From the NCBI GenBank assembly GCA_051414805.1, contig CP166702.1, forward strand, positions 4,898,001 to 4,962,000: a DNA stretch of 64,000 nucleotides, given 5' to 3'. Positions 41,526-50,222 of this stretch are shown here, piece after piece (within the stretch, counting starts at the first letter, position 1; every line of letters starts with the position of its first letter). The stretch is from Xenophilus sp003671765. Its GTDB lineage: Bacteria > Pseudomonadota > Gammaproteobacteria > Burkholderiales > Burkholderiaceae_C. The translations under genes were made by a program, and so were the position numbers. The notes beneath the pieces were generated by a model that was not told where the DNA came from, ran no database searches, and saw only the letters and a list, made by a program, of their open reading frames with translations.

Positions 41526-42623
41526 TCAGGGCCTGAGCCAGCGCGGCACCTTGAAGCGCACGATCATCAGGTAGGCAACGACGTAGGTCACGACGAACAG
41601 CAGGCAGAACAGCGCCAGCACCGCGGTGCGGTTCCAGAACAACACGGCGGGCACGATCGACATGGCCGCGAAGATCCACAGGTAGGGCGAGGTGCGGTTG
41701 TTGCGGGCCAGCAGCTGGCGCGCCTCGCTGTCCTCGAAGGCCACGCGCACGATGCGGCGGAAGATCAGCTGGTGGAAATGCAGCGCATCGGCAGTGCCGG
41801 GCGACTGGCCGCGCGCCAGCTTGCGGTAGATGGAGAACAGCGTCTCCCACACCGGGTAGATCAGGAGCAGCATGGGAAACCAGGGCGACACGGCACGGTG
41901 GCGCTGCACCAGCGACACGCAGGCCACGGCGATGACCATGCCCCAGACGTAGGCGCCGCCGTCACCGGCGAAGATCTTGCCGCGCGGGTAGTTCCACAGC
42001 AGAAAGCCCAGCGTGGCGCCCACCAGGCACACCACCATGCCGGCCAGTTGCCGGTCGCCCAGTTGCAGCGCGACGTGGGTGATCGCGAGGCAGACGAGCA
42101 CGGCCACCGTGCCCGCCAGGCCGTTGTACCCGTCGATGATGTTGAAGGCATGCGGCAGCCCGGTGATGGCCAGCACGGCGATGAACGCAGCCACGTAAGG
42201 CATCGACTGCAGCCACTGGTCGATGGGGTAGTAGCCCAGCCGGTGCACGCCGATCTGCAGGTACCAGCACAGCAGCACCGCGGAGCAGGCCGTGAGCCCC
42301 AGGCGCACGCGCACCGGCACCTTCTGCGTCACGTCCTCGGCGATGCCACCGATCACGGCCGGCGCGATGCACAGCAGGGTCAGCGCCGACACCTTGAGCG
42401 GCCAGGCGACGTTGAAGGGGTCGGCGCCCGTGGCGCCGGCGGCCAGCCAGGCCAGGCCCATGCCGATGAGGATGCCGGCACCGCCCAGCCGCGGGATGTG
42501 CCCCTTGTGGAAGCGCTGCGGCATGTCGGCGGCGTAGCGCCGCGCATGGCGGCGGGCGCGACGCATGAACACGAGCACCGCGATGGCCGAAGCCAGGAAA
42601 CTGATGACGATCAGGGCAATCAT
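41526..42623 (-). CDS. WecA/MraY-type glycosyl-1-phosphate transferase
   Basis: An integral membrane enzyme, 365 residues and about 10-11 helices, that moves a sugar-1-phosphate to undecaprenyl phosphate and so starts repeat-unit or chain synthesis. RFHKGHIPRLGGAGILIGMG near 37-56 and HAFNIIDGYNGLAG near 163-176 (metal-binding Asp) are family markers. FLLWNYPRGKIFAGDGGAYVWG near 211-231 contains the catalytic Asp pair. DALHFHQLIFRRIVR near 285 is the WecA HxHH-like loop. It resembles WbpL/WecA rather than MraY. It is divergent from the GT2 gene across the large palindrome at 42642-42809. Confidence 0.88.
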   Translation of the reverse strand: MIALIVISFLASAIAVLVFMRRARRHARRYAADMPQRFHKGHIPRLGGAGILIGMGLAWLAAGATGADPFNVAWPLKVSALTLLCIAPAVIGGIAEDVTQKVPVRVRLGLTACSAVLLCWYLQIGVHRLGYYPIDQWLQSMPYVAAFIAVLAITGLPHAFNIIDGYNGLAGTVAVLVCLAITHVALQLGDRQLAGMVVCLVGATLGFLLWNYPRGKIFAGDGGAYVWGMVIAVACVSLVQRHRAVSPWFPMLLLIYPVWETLFSIYRKLARGQSPGTADALHFHQLIFRRIVRVAFEDSEARQLLARNNRTSPYLWIFAAMSIVPAVLFWNRTAVLALFCLLFVVTYVVAYLMIVRFKVPRWLRP

Positions 42624-42641
42624 GGGTAGGGATGGGGAACC

Positions 42642-42809
42642 CTAGGGCGACGCTGAACAAGTCCTCGCGGCGCGCGCCTCCCTGGACTCGGGCGATCTGC
42701 GTCGTTGCAAATCCTCGCGATAGCTTGGGCTATCGCTGCGGTTTGCGCCTCGCCTCTCATCCCGATCCAGGGCCCGCGCACTCGCGGGACTTGTTCAGCG
42801 TCGCCCTAG
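42642..42809. repeat. 168-bp palindromic element with 23-bp terminal inverted repeats (family H copy 3)
   Basis: CTAGGGCGACGCTGAACAAG plus TCC at 42642-42664 is exactly complementary to 42787-42809. Inside, GCGATAGC (42717-42724) pairs with GCTATCGC (42729-42736), with GCAAA/TTTGC further out. Its inner blocks, read on the minus strand (CGGGATGAGAGGCGAGGCGC and CGCAGATCGCCCG), match the copy at 21401-21506. It looks like a small non-autonomous mobile element. No coding capacity. Confidence 0.85.
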
Positions 42810-42831
42810 AATTCCCGCTCGAAATTAGACC

Positions 42832-43575
42832 ATGCCTGTGACGACGACCGAGCGCCCGCCCATCACCGTGTCGATCGTGAGCCATGGGCAGCTGGCGCTG
42901 ATCCTGCCGCTGCTCGACCAGCTCGACGCCTTCAGCGCGGAGCTGATCGACAAGGTCGTGCTCACGGTCAACATCCCCGAGGCGGACCTGCTCTCCGGAC
43001 GGCGGTGGTCCTTCCCTGTCGAGCGCATCGACAACGCCCAGCCGATGGGTTTCGGCGCCAACAACAACCAGGCCTTCCGCCGCTGCGCCACGCCCTGGTT
43101 CCTGGTGCTCAACCCCGATATCCGTTTCGATCGCGACGTCCTGGCGCCCCTGATGGCGCAGGCGCGGCCCGATGCCGGCCTGCTCACGCCGCGCATCCTC
43201 GAGCCGGGCAAGGCCGCACCCGAACAGCACCGCCGAGTGCTCACGCCGCTGGAGATCCTGCGGCGGCGTCGGCCCGGCTACGCCATCCCCGCGGTGCCTG
43301 CCTGGGTGCCCGGCCTGTTCATGCTGTTCCGTGCGGAAGCCTATGCGGCCGTACACGGCTTCGATGAGCGCTTCTTCATGTATGGGGAGGACTTCGACAT
43401 CTGCGCCCGCCTCACGCTTGCGGGCTGGCGGCTCCAGGTGGGCGAGGACCTGCTGGCGCGCCACGAGGCCCAGCGTGCCAGCCGCACCAGCCGCCGCCAC
43501 CTGTACTGGCACGTCACGAGCCTGCTGAAGGTGTGGACCTCGGCGGCCTTCTGGCGCTACTGGCGCCGCGCCTGA
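42832..43575 (+). CDS. GT2-family glycosyltransferase
   Basis: A soluble or membrane-attached inverting transferase of 247 residues with a GT-A fold. ITVSIVSHGQLALILPLLDQL opens the fold. NAQPMGFGANNNQAFRRC and FLVLNPDIRFDRDVLAPL (DxD-like) are followed by VPGLFMLFRAEAYAAVHGFD and FFMYGEDFDICARLTLAGW, as in rhamnosyltransferase-like enzymes. The ED in YGEDFD is the catalytic acid/base region. The donor is possibly dTDP-rhamnose, since rmlBDAC is in the locus, but this is inference. It is convergent with the next GT2 gene. Confidence 0.87.
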   Translation: MPVTTTERPPITVSIVSHGQLALILPLLDQLDAFSAELIDKVVLTVNIPEADLLSGRRWSFPVERIDNAQPMGFGANNNQAFRRCATPWFLVLNPDIRFDRDVLAPLMAQARPDAGLLTPRILEPGKAAPEQHRRVLTPLEILRRRRPGYAIPAVPAWVPGLFMLFRAEAYAAVHGFDERFFMYGEDFDICARLTLAGWRLQVGEDLLARHEAQRASRTSRRHLYWHVTSLLKVWTSAAFWRYWRRA

Positions 43576-43586
43576 GCGATCAGCGT

Positions 43587-44594
43587 TCAGCGCTCGAGCA
43601 GGTCCTGGACGATGGCCTGCCAGCCCCGATCGAAGCGCGCATAGCGGCCCCTCAGCGCCTCGACCGCGATCTGAACAGGCCGCTGCCAACGCGGAGCCGG
43701 CAGTTCGGCGCGCATGCGCTGGTGGGCCACCTTTTCCCGCGCCGCCGCCAGGACCTGGGGTGGCACCTGTTCACCCAGCGACTGCAGGCGATTCAGCAGC
43801 ACCTGGGCGCGAACGAGCCGCTTTGCATGCTTGTCGCCGCGCGGCGCGAAGGCCTTGGCGACCTTGGCCTTCAGGCCCAGCCGGCGCACCCCGATCTGGT
43901 TGCTGGCGTGCTGGCGGTAGTCGATGAGACCGTCCTCGAGCACGTCCATCTCGCCCGTGGCGGCGGCCAGTGCCGCCAGCCATTCGTCGTGCACCCACTC
44001 CGGGGGAAAGGGCAGCGCCAGGTCGAGCAGCCGGCGGCGGAACACCGTCGTGGCGCCGGTGACGAGGTTGCGGTGCATCAGCACGCCGAAGGCGCGCCCC
44101 GCATGGATGCCGGCCAGTTCGTCGGGACGGACTTCCAGGCCCTGGAACAGCGTCTGGCCCAGGGGTTTCAGGTCGCCATCGACCAGGCGCGCGTCGGTGT
44201 GCAGCAGCAGGAGACCGGGCCGGCGCTCGAACACGGCCGCCATGATCGACAGTCGATCGGCGCGCCAGACGTCGTCCTGGTCGCACAGCGCGATCAGCGC
44301 GCCACGGCAGGCCGACACCGCCTGCTGGAAATTGCGCGTGACTCCCAGCGCCGGATCGTTGCGGAAGACCGTGAGCCCGATGCGCCCGGCGACGCCACAT
44401 TCGGCCATCGTCGCCCGGACCACCTCGACGCTGTCGTCGCGCGAACCGTCGTCGGACAGCACGATCTCGGTCGGCAGGCGGTCCTGCATGCAGATGCTGC
44501 GCACCTGGACCGGCAGATAGGCGGCGCCGTTGCGGGTGCACAGGGCGACGGAGATCGTGGCCGGGCCAGCGGCCGCCTGGGGCTGAGAGCTCAC
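43587..44594 (-). CDS. GT2-family glycosyltransferase
   Basis: A 335-residue transferase. TISVALCTRNGAAYLPVQVRS and EIVLSDDGSRDDSVEVV form the nucleotide-binding half, ALCDQDDVWRADRLSIM holds the DxD motif, and WVHDEWLAALAAATGEMDVL is the acceptor-side ED region. YRQHASNQIGVRRLG is a standard end of this rhamnosyltransferase-like group. The C-terminal 80 residues are basic and helical, perhaps for membrane contact. Its ATG overlaps the stop of the upstream 619-residue transferase as ATGA, so the two are translated together. Confidence 0.87.
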   Translation of the reverse strand: MSSQPQAAAGPATISVALCTRNGAAYLPVQVRSICMQDRLPTEIVLSDDGSRDDSVEVVRATMAECGVAGRIGLTVFRNDPALGVTRNFQQAVSACRGALIALCDQDDVWRADRLSIMAAVFERRPGLLLLHTDARLVDGDLKPLGQTLFQGLEVRPDELAGIHAGRAFGVLMHRNLVTGATTVFRRRLLDLALPFPPEWVHDEWLAALAAATGEMDVLEDGLIDYRQHASNQIGVRRLGLKAKVAKAFAPRGDKHAKRLVRAQVLLNRLQSLGEQVPPQVLAAAREKVAHQRMRAELPAPRWQRPVQIAVEALRGRYARFDRGWQAIVQDLLER

Positions 44595-46450
44595 GGAGCG
44601 GGAACGTGTCGCGGCGGCCAGGCGAGGCCGAAGTCCTCGCTGCCGGCGGTGAGGTTCGGGCTGTAGGCCGGGTCGTGCTCGATGAGCGCGCGCCAGCGCT
44701 GCTGCATGTAGGCCTGCTCACGCTCGAAACGCTCACGCTTGGCAGGGGCGATGTCCTCGCCACGCGTGGCCGACTCGTGATGCAACAACTCGGCATAGGG
44801 TGTCCAGACGTTGCGAAACCCAGCCTCGCGCAAGCGGAGGCAGAAATCCACGTCGTTGAATGCCACGGCCAGGTGAGCCTCGTCCAGCCCACCCACCTGT
44901 TCGTACAGCACCTTGCGCACGACCAGGCAGGCCGCCGTCACTGCCGAGAAAGACTGCATGAGTGCACCCCGGCCCGCGTAACCGTTCAGCCCCCGCGGCA
45001 GGCCCTTGTGAGCGTGCACCGCCAGCCCGCCGGGGCCGAGGACGACGCCGCCGTGCTGGAGGGTCATGTTCGGGTACCACAGCCGCGCCCCGACCGCGCC
45101 GACGTCCGGCTGCAGCGCGATGCCGACCATCTCGTCGAGCCAGTCGGGCGACATGACCTCGATGTCGTTGTTGACCAGCGCCACGAGCTCGCCACGCGCG
45201 ACGGCCACCGCGGCGTTGTTGAGCGCCGAGTAGTTGAACTCGCGCTCATCGCGCAACACCCGCACGCCAGGCTGCTGGCCGAGCTGCGCGAAGTAGGCCA
45301 GCGCCGCCGGGTCGTCGGAGCCGTTGTCCACGAGGAGGATCTCGTAGTTCGGGTAACGGGTCTTCCGGCGGATCGACTCGATGCACTGCCGCACCAGCGC
45401 CAGCGCGTTGCGCGTGGGGATGACGATGGAGACCAACGGGGGCGGGTCGGGGAGCGTGAAGCGGGTGCGGTAGCCGTAGCCGATGTACTCGGCCTGCGCC
45501 GCAACACCCAGACGCGCGTAGTGTTCGTTCAGCGCGCGCTCGCCGGCGACGGCGGCGTAGGGCTTGGCGTTCATCGAGCGGGCCGTGCTCTCCTCGTGCA
45601 CACGCCAGTGGTAGAGCACACGCGGAATGTGCCGCACCTGGTCGGGCTTGATGCGCTCCACGCAACGCAGCACCAGGTCCCAATCCTGCGATCCCTCCAG
45701 GCCCTGGCGGAAACCGCCGACCTCTCGCACCAGATCGGTCGCCAGCACACCCAGATGGCTGAACATGTTCTGCGACCGGAACAGGTCGAGGTTCCAGTCG
45801 GGCTTGAAGTACGGGTCGGAGCGCGTGCCCGCGGCGTCGACCTTGTCCTCGTCCGAGTAGACGAGGCGCGCATCCGGATGGGCCTGTACGCATTCGGCCA
45901 CGCGCAGCAGCGCATCTTCCGACAGCAGGTCGTCATGGTCCATCAGCGCGATCCAAGGCGCGCTGACGAGTTCCAGCGCACTGTTGGACGCGGCCGAGAT
46001 GTGCCCGTTCTCGGGACGGAACACCACCCGAATCCTGCTGTCGGACGCAGCGCAACGCTCGAGCAGTTCGCGCACGTGCGGCGCCGTCGACGCGTCGTCG
46101 GCGATGCACAGTTCCCAGTGCGGGTAGATCTGGGCCCGCACCGAGTCGATCGCGGCCTGAAACCAGCGCGGGTCGGGGTTGTAGGTCGGCATCAGCACCG
46201 CGATGCGCGGCGGCGACGCCATGGCCGCGGCGCGCGCGGCCAGTTCGCGTCGCGCCTGCGGCGTCAAGGTGTCGTGCATCTGCACCCAGCGCCCGTAGTC
46301 GGCCGATGGCCGCACACGGCGCCGCAATTCCCAGTCGACGCCGCGCCAGCCGGCCTTTCGGAAGACGCGCCAGGCCTGCGGCAGCCGGCCCACGAGGCGC
46401 GGGCCGTGCCGCAAGGCCATGCCCGCCAGGCGGATCAGTCGGTGGGTCAA
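44591..46450 (-). CDS. Two-domain GT2 glycosyltransferase
   Basis: About 619 residues with two GT-A domains. Domain 1 (about 85-330) has IAVLMPTYNPDPRWFQAAID, LMDHDDLLSEDALLRVAE and LVYSDEDKVDAAG. Domain 2 (about 345-590) has VSIVIPTRNALALVRQCIES, LLVDNGSDDPAALAYFAQLG and LVNNDIEVMSPDWLDEMVG. I place the start at a TTG at 46450 (LTHRLIRLAGMAL), because GAGGAG lies 8 bases before it; an ATG at 46420 is the alternative. Such enzymes can make a repeating glycan by alternating linkages. The gene is 44 bases from the acyltransferase gene upstream. Confidence 0.85.
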   Translation of the reverse strand: MTHRLIRLAGMALRHGPRLVGRLPQAWRVFRKAGWRGVDWELRRRVRPSADYGRWVQMHDTLTPQARRELAARAAAMASPPRIAVLMPTYNPDPRWFQAAIDSVRAQIYPHWELCIADDASTAPHVRELLERCAASDSRIRVVFRPENGHISAASNSALELVSAPWIALMDHDDLLSEDALLRVAECVQAHPDARLVYSDEDKVDAAGTRSDPYFKPDWNLDLFRSQNMFSHLGVLATDLVREVGGFRQGLEGSQDWDLVLRCVERIKPDQVRHIPRVLYHWRVHEESTARSMNAKPYAAVAGERALNEHYARLGVAAQAEYIGYGYRTRFTLPDPPPLVSIVIPTRNALALVRQCIESIRRKTRYPNYEILLVDNGSDDPAALAYFAQLGQQPGVRVLRDEREFNYSALNNAAVAVARGELVALVNNDIEVMSPDWLDEMVGIALQPDVGAVGARLWYPNMTLQHGGVVLGPGGLAVHAHKGLPRGLNGYAGRGALMQSFSAVTAACLVVRKVLYEQVGGLDEAHLAVAFNDVDFCLRLREAGFRNVWTPYAELLHHESATRGEDIAPAKRERFEREQAYMQQRWRALIEHDPAYSPNLTAGSEDFGLAWPPRHVPAP

Positions 46451-46494
46451 CGTGCGCTCCTCATGCTTGAGTGAATTCCCCAACCCGGCAGCCT

Positions 46495-48522
46495 TCAACG
46501 AGGCTTGAGCAGGGCCGGGTCGAGGTAAGTGGCGGCGCCACGGACGAAACCCGCACGCAGGTGCACCCCATCCTTGTAGATGGGGTCGCCCTGCGCATCG
46601 GTACGGCGGCACTGCCCGTCCGGCTGGCACAGCGTCGGCTGAGGATCGATCGGGATCGCGCCGCTGTCGACTGCGACGCGCCGCAGGCGCTCCCGCAGCG
46701 CGGCCTGTGAGGCAGTCAGTGGCGCCATCGGTGTCACGGCCGAGGCTTGCATGGCGCCGAGCCGATCACCCGTGAGTCGCGTGCGGGGCTCGAAATCCGG
46801 CCCGACGGGGATGGGCAGCAACAGATAGGTCGTCTTTCCCGCGGCCTTGAAGGAACGCAACTCGGCCGCGAGCGCATCGAAGGCGCGGTCGACGCCATCG
46901 CCGCCACGCAGGTAGTGGCGTGTGCCGCTCTGGCGATCGAGGTAGTAATAGCGATCCGGCGGCGGCGGCGCACTGGCCTGCGGCTGCGCCCGCGCATCTC
47001 CGATGTCGAAGTAGCATGTCCAGCAGCCGCCAACGACGACCGCGGTGATCTCGGGCGTCGCCATCGCATAGCGGCGCACGACGTCGAAGCGCTCGCCGCA
47101 GATCGGGTCGCGGTCTTCGAGCACATTCGAGATCGGCGGGCAGGCGCCACGCGTGGCGAAGATCAACGGTCGAACGTCGCCGCCCCGCTCCTTGCTCAAC
47201 TCCACAGCCCGCGGGCCGTACTGCTCCACGTGGCTGTCGCCCACCAGCAGCGCCTTGCCCGGGCCATCGCCGATACGGTAGAGGGTCTGGCCATCCACCT
47301 GGAACGGCTGCATGCCATCGGGATATGCCCAGTCGCTGCCTGCGGACACGATGCCCTGGAGGCCCGCTGCATCATTGCGCGGTGCCAGATGGCGCGAGGC
47401 CGCAGCACCGCCTATGAGCGCCAGCACGCCCATGGCGATGCTCAGGCCGACCACCACGCCTGCACCCTCGCGCCGACGCAATGGCCGCTCGACGAAACGG
47501 TAGCTCAACCATGCGAGGAGCACCGCCGCCCCGATGGCCCCGAAGCGAATCGCACGCGGTGGGTCGCCACCGCCCTCCAGCACGCGCGCGTAGGCCAGCA
47601 AGGGCCAGTGCCAGAGATACAGCGGGTAACTGATGAGCCCGAACCAGACGAACGGCCGCGAGCCGAGCACATGCCTGTTGAGCCAGGCCCCGGGGCCGGC
47701 GGCGATGCACAGGCACGCGCCGAGTACAGGGAGCACAGCCCAGAAGCCGGGGAAGGCCTTGCCACGGTGGATCACCAATAGGCCAAGCACGATCAGCACC
47801 AGGCCCGCGACACTCTGCCATTCGCGGCTGCGGCCCGAATGGTGCGGCTGCCGGCGCAGGCCCAGGTAGGCCAGGATGGCTCCGGCCGCCAGTTCCCACA
47901 CCCGCGTGAACGGGAGGTAGAAGGCCGCGTCGGGATAGCGATAGACCAGGCCGATGTTCAGCGCGAAAGAGAGGCCGACCGCCACCACCATCCAGGTGAG
48001 CACGCTGCGGCCGCTGCGCGCCCAGGCCAGCCCCAGCAGCATGGGCCAGAAGATGTAGAACTGCTCCTCGACCGCCAGCGACCACAGGTGCAGCAGCGGC
48101 TTGCTCTCGGCCGCCGTGTCGAAATACCCGGCCTCGCGCAGCAGCACCAGGTTCTGCACGAAGCCGGCGCTGCCCAGGATGTGGCGCCCCAATTGACGGA
48201 ACTCGTCCGAAAGCAGCACATACCAGCCGAAGCCGAGCGTGGCCGCCAACACCAGCACCAGCGACGGGAAGATCCGCCGGATGCGGCGCGCATAGAACTC
48301 TGCGTAGCTGAAGCCCCGCCCCCCCAGGCTGCCGAAGATGATCGTCGAGATCAGGTAGCCCGAGATGACGAAGAAGATGTCGACGCCGACGAAACCGCCA
48401 CGCAGCCACTTGGGCGATGCGTGGTACAGCACCACGGCCAGCACCGCGATGGCGCGCAGGCCATCGATGTCGGGGCGGTACTTGAGGTGGGCGAGGTGAT
48501 TCTGTTCGGAGGGAGACGACAT
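46495..48522 (-). CDS. OafA-type O-acyltransferase with SGNH domain
   Basis: Acetylates or otherwise acylates surface glycan from the membrane; 675 residues. The N-terminal AT3 domain (10-11 helices, residues about 10-370) starts YRPDIDGLRAIAVLAVVLYH and includes FFVISGYLIS, RRIRRIFPSL and LWSLAVEEQFYIFWPMLLGL. The periplasmic C-terminal part (about 390-675) is an SGNH hydrolase-like domain with LLVGDSHVEQYGP for the Ser and KDGVHLRAGF for the Asp/His pair. The start MSSPSEQNHLAHLKYRPDID is preceded by GGGAG. It is divergent from wzm. Confidence 0.9.
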   Translation of the reverse strand: MSSPSEQNHLAHLKYRPDIDGLRAIAVLAVVLYHASPKWLRGGFVGVDIFFVISGYLISTIIFGSLGGRGFSYAEFYARRIRRIFPSLVLVLAATLGFGWYVLLSDEFRQLGRHILGSAGFVQNLVLLREAGYFDTAAESKPLLHLWSLAVEEQFYIFWPMLLGLAWARSGRSVLTWMVVAVGLSFALNIGLVYRYPDAAFYLPFTRVWELAAGAILAYLGLRRQPHHSGRSREWQSVAGLVLIVLGLLVIHRGKAFPGFWAVLPVLGACLCIAAGPGAWLNRHVLGSRPFVWFGLISYPLYLWHWPLLAYARVLEGGGDPPRAIRFGAIGAAVLLAWLSYRFVERPLRRREGAGVVVGLSIAMGVLALIGGAAASRHLAPRNDAAGLQGIVSAGSDWAYPDGMQPFQVDGQTLYRIGDGPGKALLVGDSHVEQYGPRAVELSKERGGDVRPLIFATRGACPPISNVLEDRDPICGERFDVVRRYAMATPEITAVVVGGCWTCYFDIGDARAQPQASAPPPPDRYYYLDRQSGTRHYLRGGDGVDRAFDALAAELRSFKAAGKTTYLLLPIPVGPDFEPRTRLTGDRLGAMQASAVTPMAPLTASQAALRERLRRVAVDSGAIPIDPQPTLCQPDGQCRRTDAQGDPIYKDGVHLRAGFVRGAATYLDPALLKPR

Positions 48523-48648
48523 GCGCGCTGCGAGCGGGGCCGGGCGAAACGGCGGCCGATTATCCGCTGCCACACCTCCGGCCCCGGGTCAGCCTCTGGT
48601 GAAGCAGGCGCTCGCTAAAATGGAGGGCTTGTTCGAACCAGACACTGC

Positions 48649-49452
48649 ATGAAGCAAATCCAATCCAACCTCCACCGCAGCGCCTGGGGCGACTGGTGGG
48701 AGGGAACCCGCCGGGTCGACATCTGGTGGACGCTCGCGTGGTTCGACATCGTGTTGCGCTATCGACGGTCGGCACTGGGCCCGCTGTGGCTGACGCTTAG
48801 CATGGGCGCCATGATTGGCGGCATGGGGCCGCTGTATTCATCGCTGTTCGGCACCGAGCTCTCGAAGTTTTTCCCTCATTTGGCGCTGGGAATCATCTTT
48901 TGGACGCTGTTCTCGGTGACCGTGACCGACTCGAACGAGGCGTTCAACAACGCTTCCAACTACCTCAAGCAGGGGTACTTTCCCATCAGCCTTTTCGTCT
49001 GGCGGACCATCGCGCGGAGCCTGATGCAGTTCGCGCATCACATCATCATCTATGTGCCGGTGGCGATCTGGGCAGGCGTGTCGCTCGGGTGGCAATCCCT
49101 TCTCATCATCCCGGCCTTCGCGCTGTTCATCATCAATGCGCACTGCGTCGGGATTGCGCTCGGCATCCTTTGCACCCGCTTCCGCGACATTGCGCAGATC
49201 GTGACCAGCGTCATGCAGATGCTCATGTTCCTGACGCCCGTTTTCTGGCTGCCGGAGAGCCTGCCGGATCGAGCGAAGTACATGCTGTGGAACCCTTTCG
49301 CGCAGTTGCTGGATCTTTTGCGCACGCCGCTGATGGGCGGCATAGCGCATGAGCACAGCTGGTTCGGGATGCTGGGCTGGACCGCCGCCAACATCGTGGT
49401 AGCCGCCTTCCTGTTCAGGCGCTATCGGCGCCGCGTAACGTTCTGGCTTTGA
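48649..49452 (+). CDS. wzm: Polysaccharide ABC exporter permease (Wzm)
   Basis: An ABC-2 type membrane protein, 267 residues, six helices. WWTLAWFDIVLRYRRSALGP is the cytosolic amphipathic start shared by Wzm/TagG proteins. FFPHLALGIIFWTLFSVTVT and IAQIVTSVMQMLMFLTPVFW are core helices, with LPESLPDRAKYMLWNPFAQL after them, a diagnostic motif of this group. It exports undecaprenyl-linked polysaccharide together with the Wzt ATPase 11 bases downstream. Its presence without a flippase or polymerase points to the ABC-dependent route. Confidence 0.9.
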   Translation: MKQIQSNLHRSAWGDWWEGTRRVDIWWTLAWFDIVLRYRRSALGPLWLTLSMGAMIGGMGPLYSSLFGTELSKFFPHLALGIIFWTLFSVTVTDSNEAFNNASNYLKQGYFPISLFVWRTIARSLMQFAHHIIIYVPVAIWAGVSLGWQSLLIIPAFALFIINAHCVGIALGILCTRFRDIAQIVTSVMQMLMFLTPVFWLPESLPDRAKYMLWNPFAQLLDLLRTPLMGGIAHEHSWFGMLGWTAANIVVAAFLFRRYRRRVTFWL

Positions 49453-49463
49453 AGGCAGCTGCC

Positions 49464-50165
49464 ATGGCATCTATATCGTTGAAGCACGTCAGCTTGGGCT
49501 TCCCCATTTATGGCGCCAGCGCGACCTCGTTCAAGAAGACTCTGGCAGCCTCCGTTACGGGCGGCCGCGTCGGGCGGGACACCGGTGTTACCGTCGTCCA
49601 GGCGTTGTCGGACATCAACTTGGAGTTGAAGGCAGGTGATCGGCTGGGCATCCTGGGCCATAACGGCGCCGGAAAGTCCACGTTACTGCGCCTGCTAGCT
49701 GGCGTTTACGATCCCACGTCCGGCGAATACGAGCGCTCCGGTACCGTGGCGAGCCTGATCGATCCGTCCATGGGCATCGAGCGAGACGCCACAGGCATAG
49801 AGAACATCATGCTGCGCGGCCTGACGATGGGGATGAGCCGGCGGGAAATCGACGGCATCACAGCTGAGGTGTGCGAATTCAGCGGGCTGGGCGACTACGT
49901 TCAGATGCCTGTTCGCACCTACTCCACCGGCATGATGATGCGACTGGCATTCGCGATCTGCACCAGCATGCATGCGGACATTCTGCTGATGGATGAATGG
50001 CTGTCAGTTGGCGATGCCGAATTTGGTGCAAAGGCTGAGGAGCGCATGCGCAGCATGGTTGCCAAGTCCGGCATCCTCGTACTGGCCTCCCATTCACCGG
50101 AATTGATTGCGAAGGAGTGCAATCGGGTCATCAGGCTCAGTCATGGATCGATCGTCGAAGCCTGA
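49464..50165 (+). CDS. wzt: Polysaccharide ABC exporter ATPase (Wzt), short form
   Basis: The ATPase of the exporter, 233 residues. Walker A is GHNGAGKST (65-73). The signature region is YSTGMMMRLAFAI, degenerate as usual for Wzt/TagH. Walker B is ILLMDEWLSVGD, and the H-loop is LASHSPELIA. It ends at RLSHGSIVEA right after the ATPase core. The C-terminal carbohydrate-binding domain that E. coli O9a Wzt uses to see the capped chain end is therefore absent. I use the ATG at 49464 with AAGG upstream; a TTG overlapping the wzm stop at 49449 is an alternative. Confidence 0.9.
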   Translation: MASISLKHVSLGFPIYGASATSFKKTLAASVTGGRVGRDTGVTVVQALSDINLELKAGDRLGILGHNGAGKSTLLRLLAGVYDPTSGEYERSGTVASLIDPSMGIERDATGIENIMLRGLTMGMSRREIDGITAEVCEFSGLGDYVQMPVRTYSTGMMMRLAFAICTSMHADILLMDEWLSVGDAEFGAKAEERMRSMVAKSGILVLASHSPELIAKECNRVIRLSHGSIVEA

Positions 50166-50222
50166 CGCACAAGCGCCGAAAGCGGCCACAAGAGCCGTAC
50201 GGCGGACTGAACCAAGGGATCA

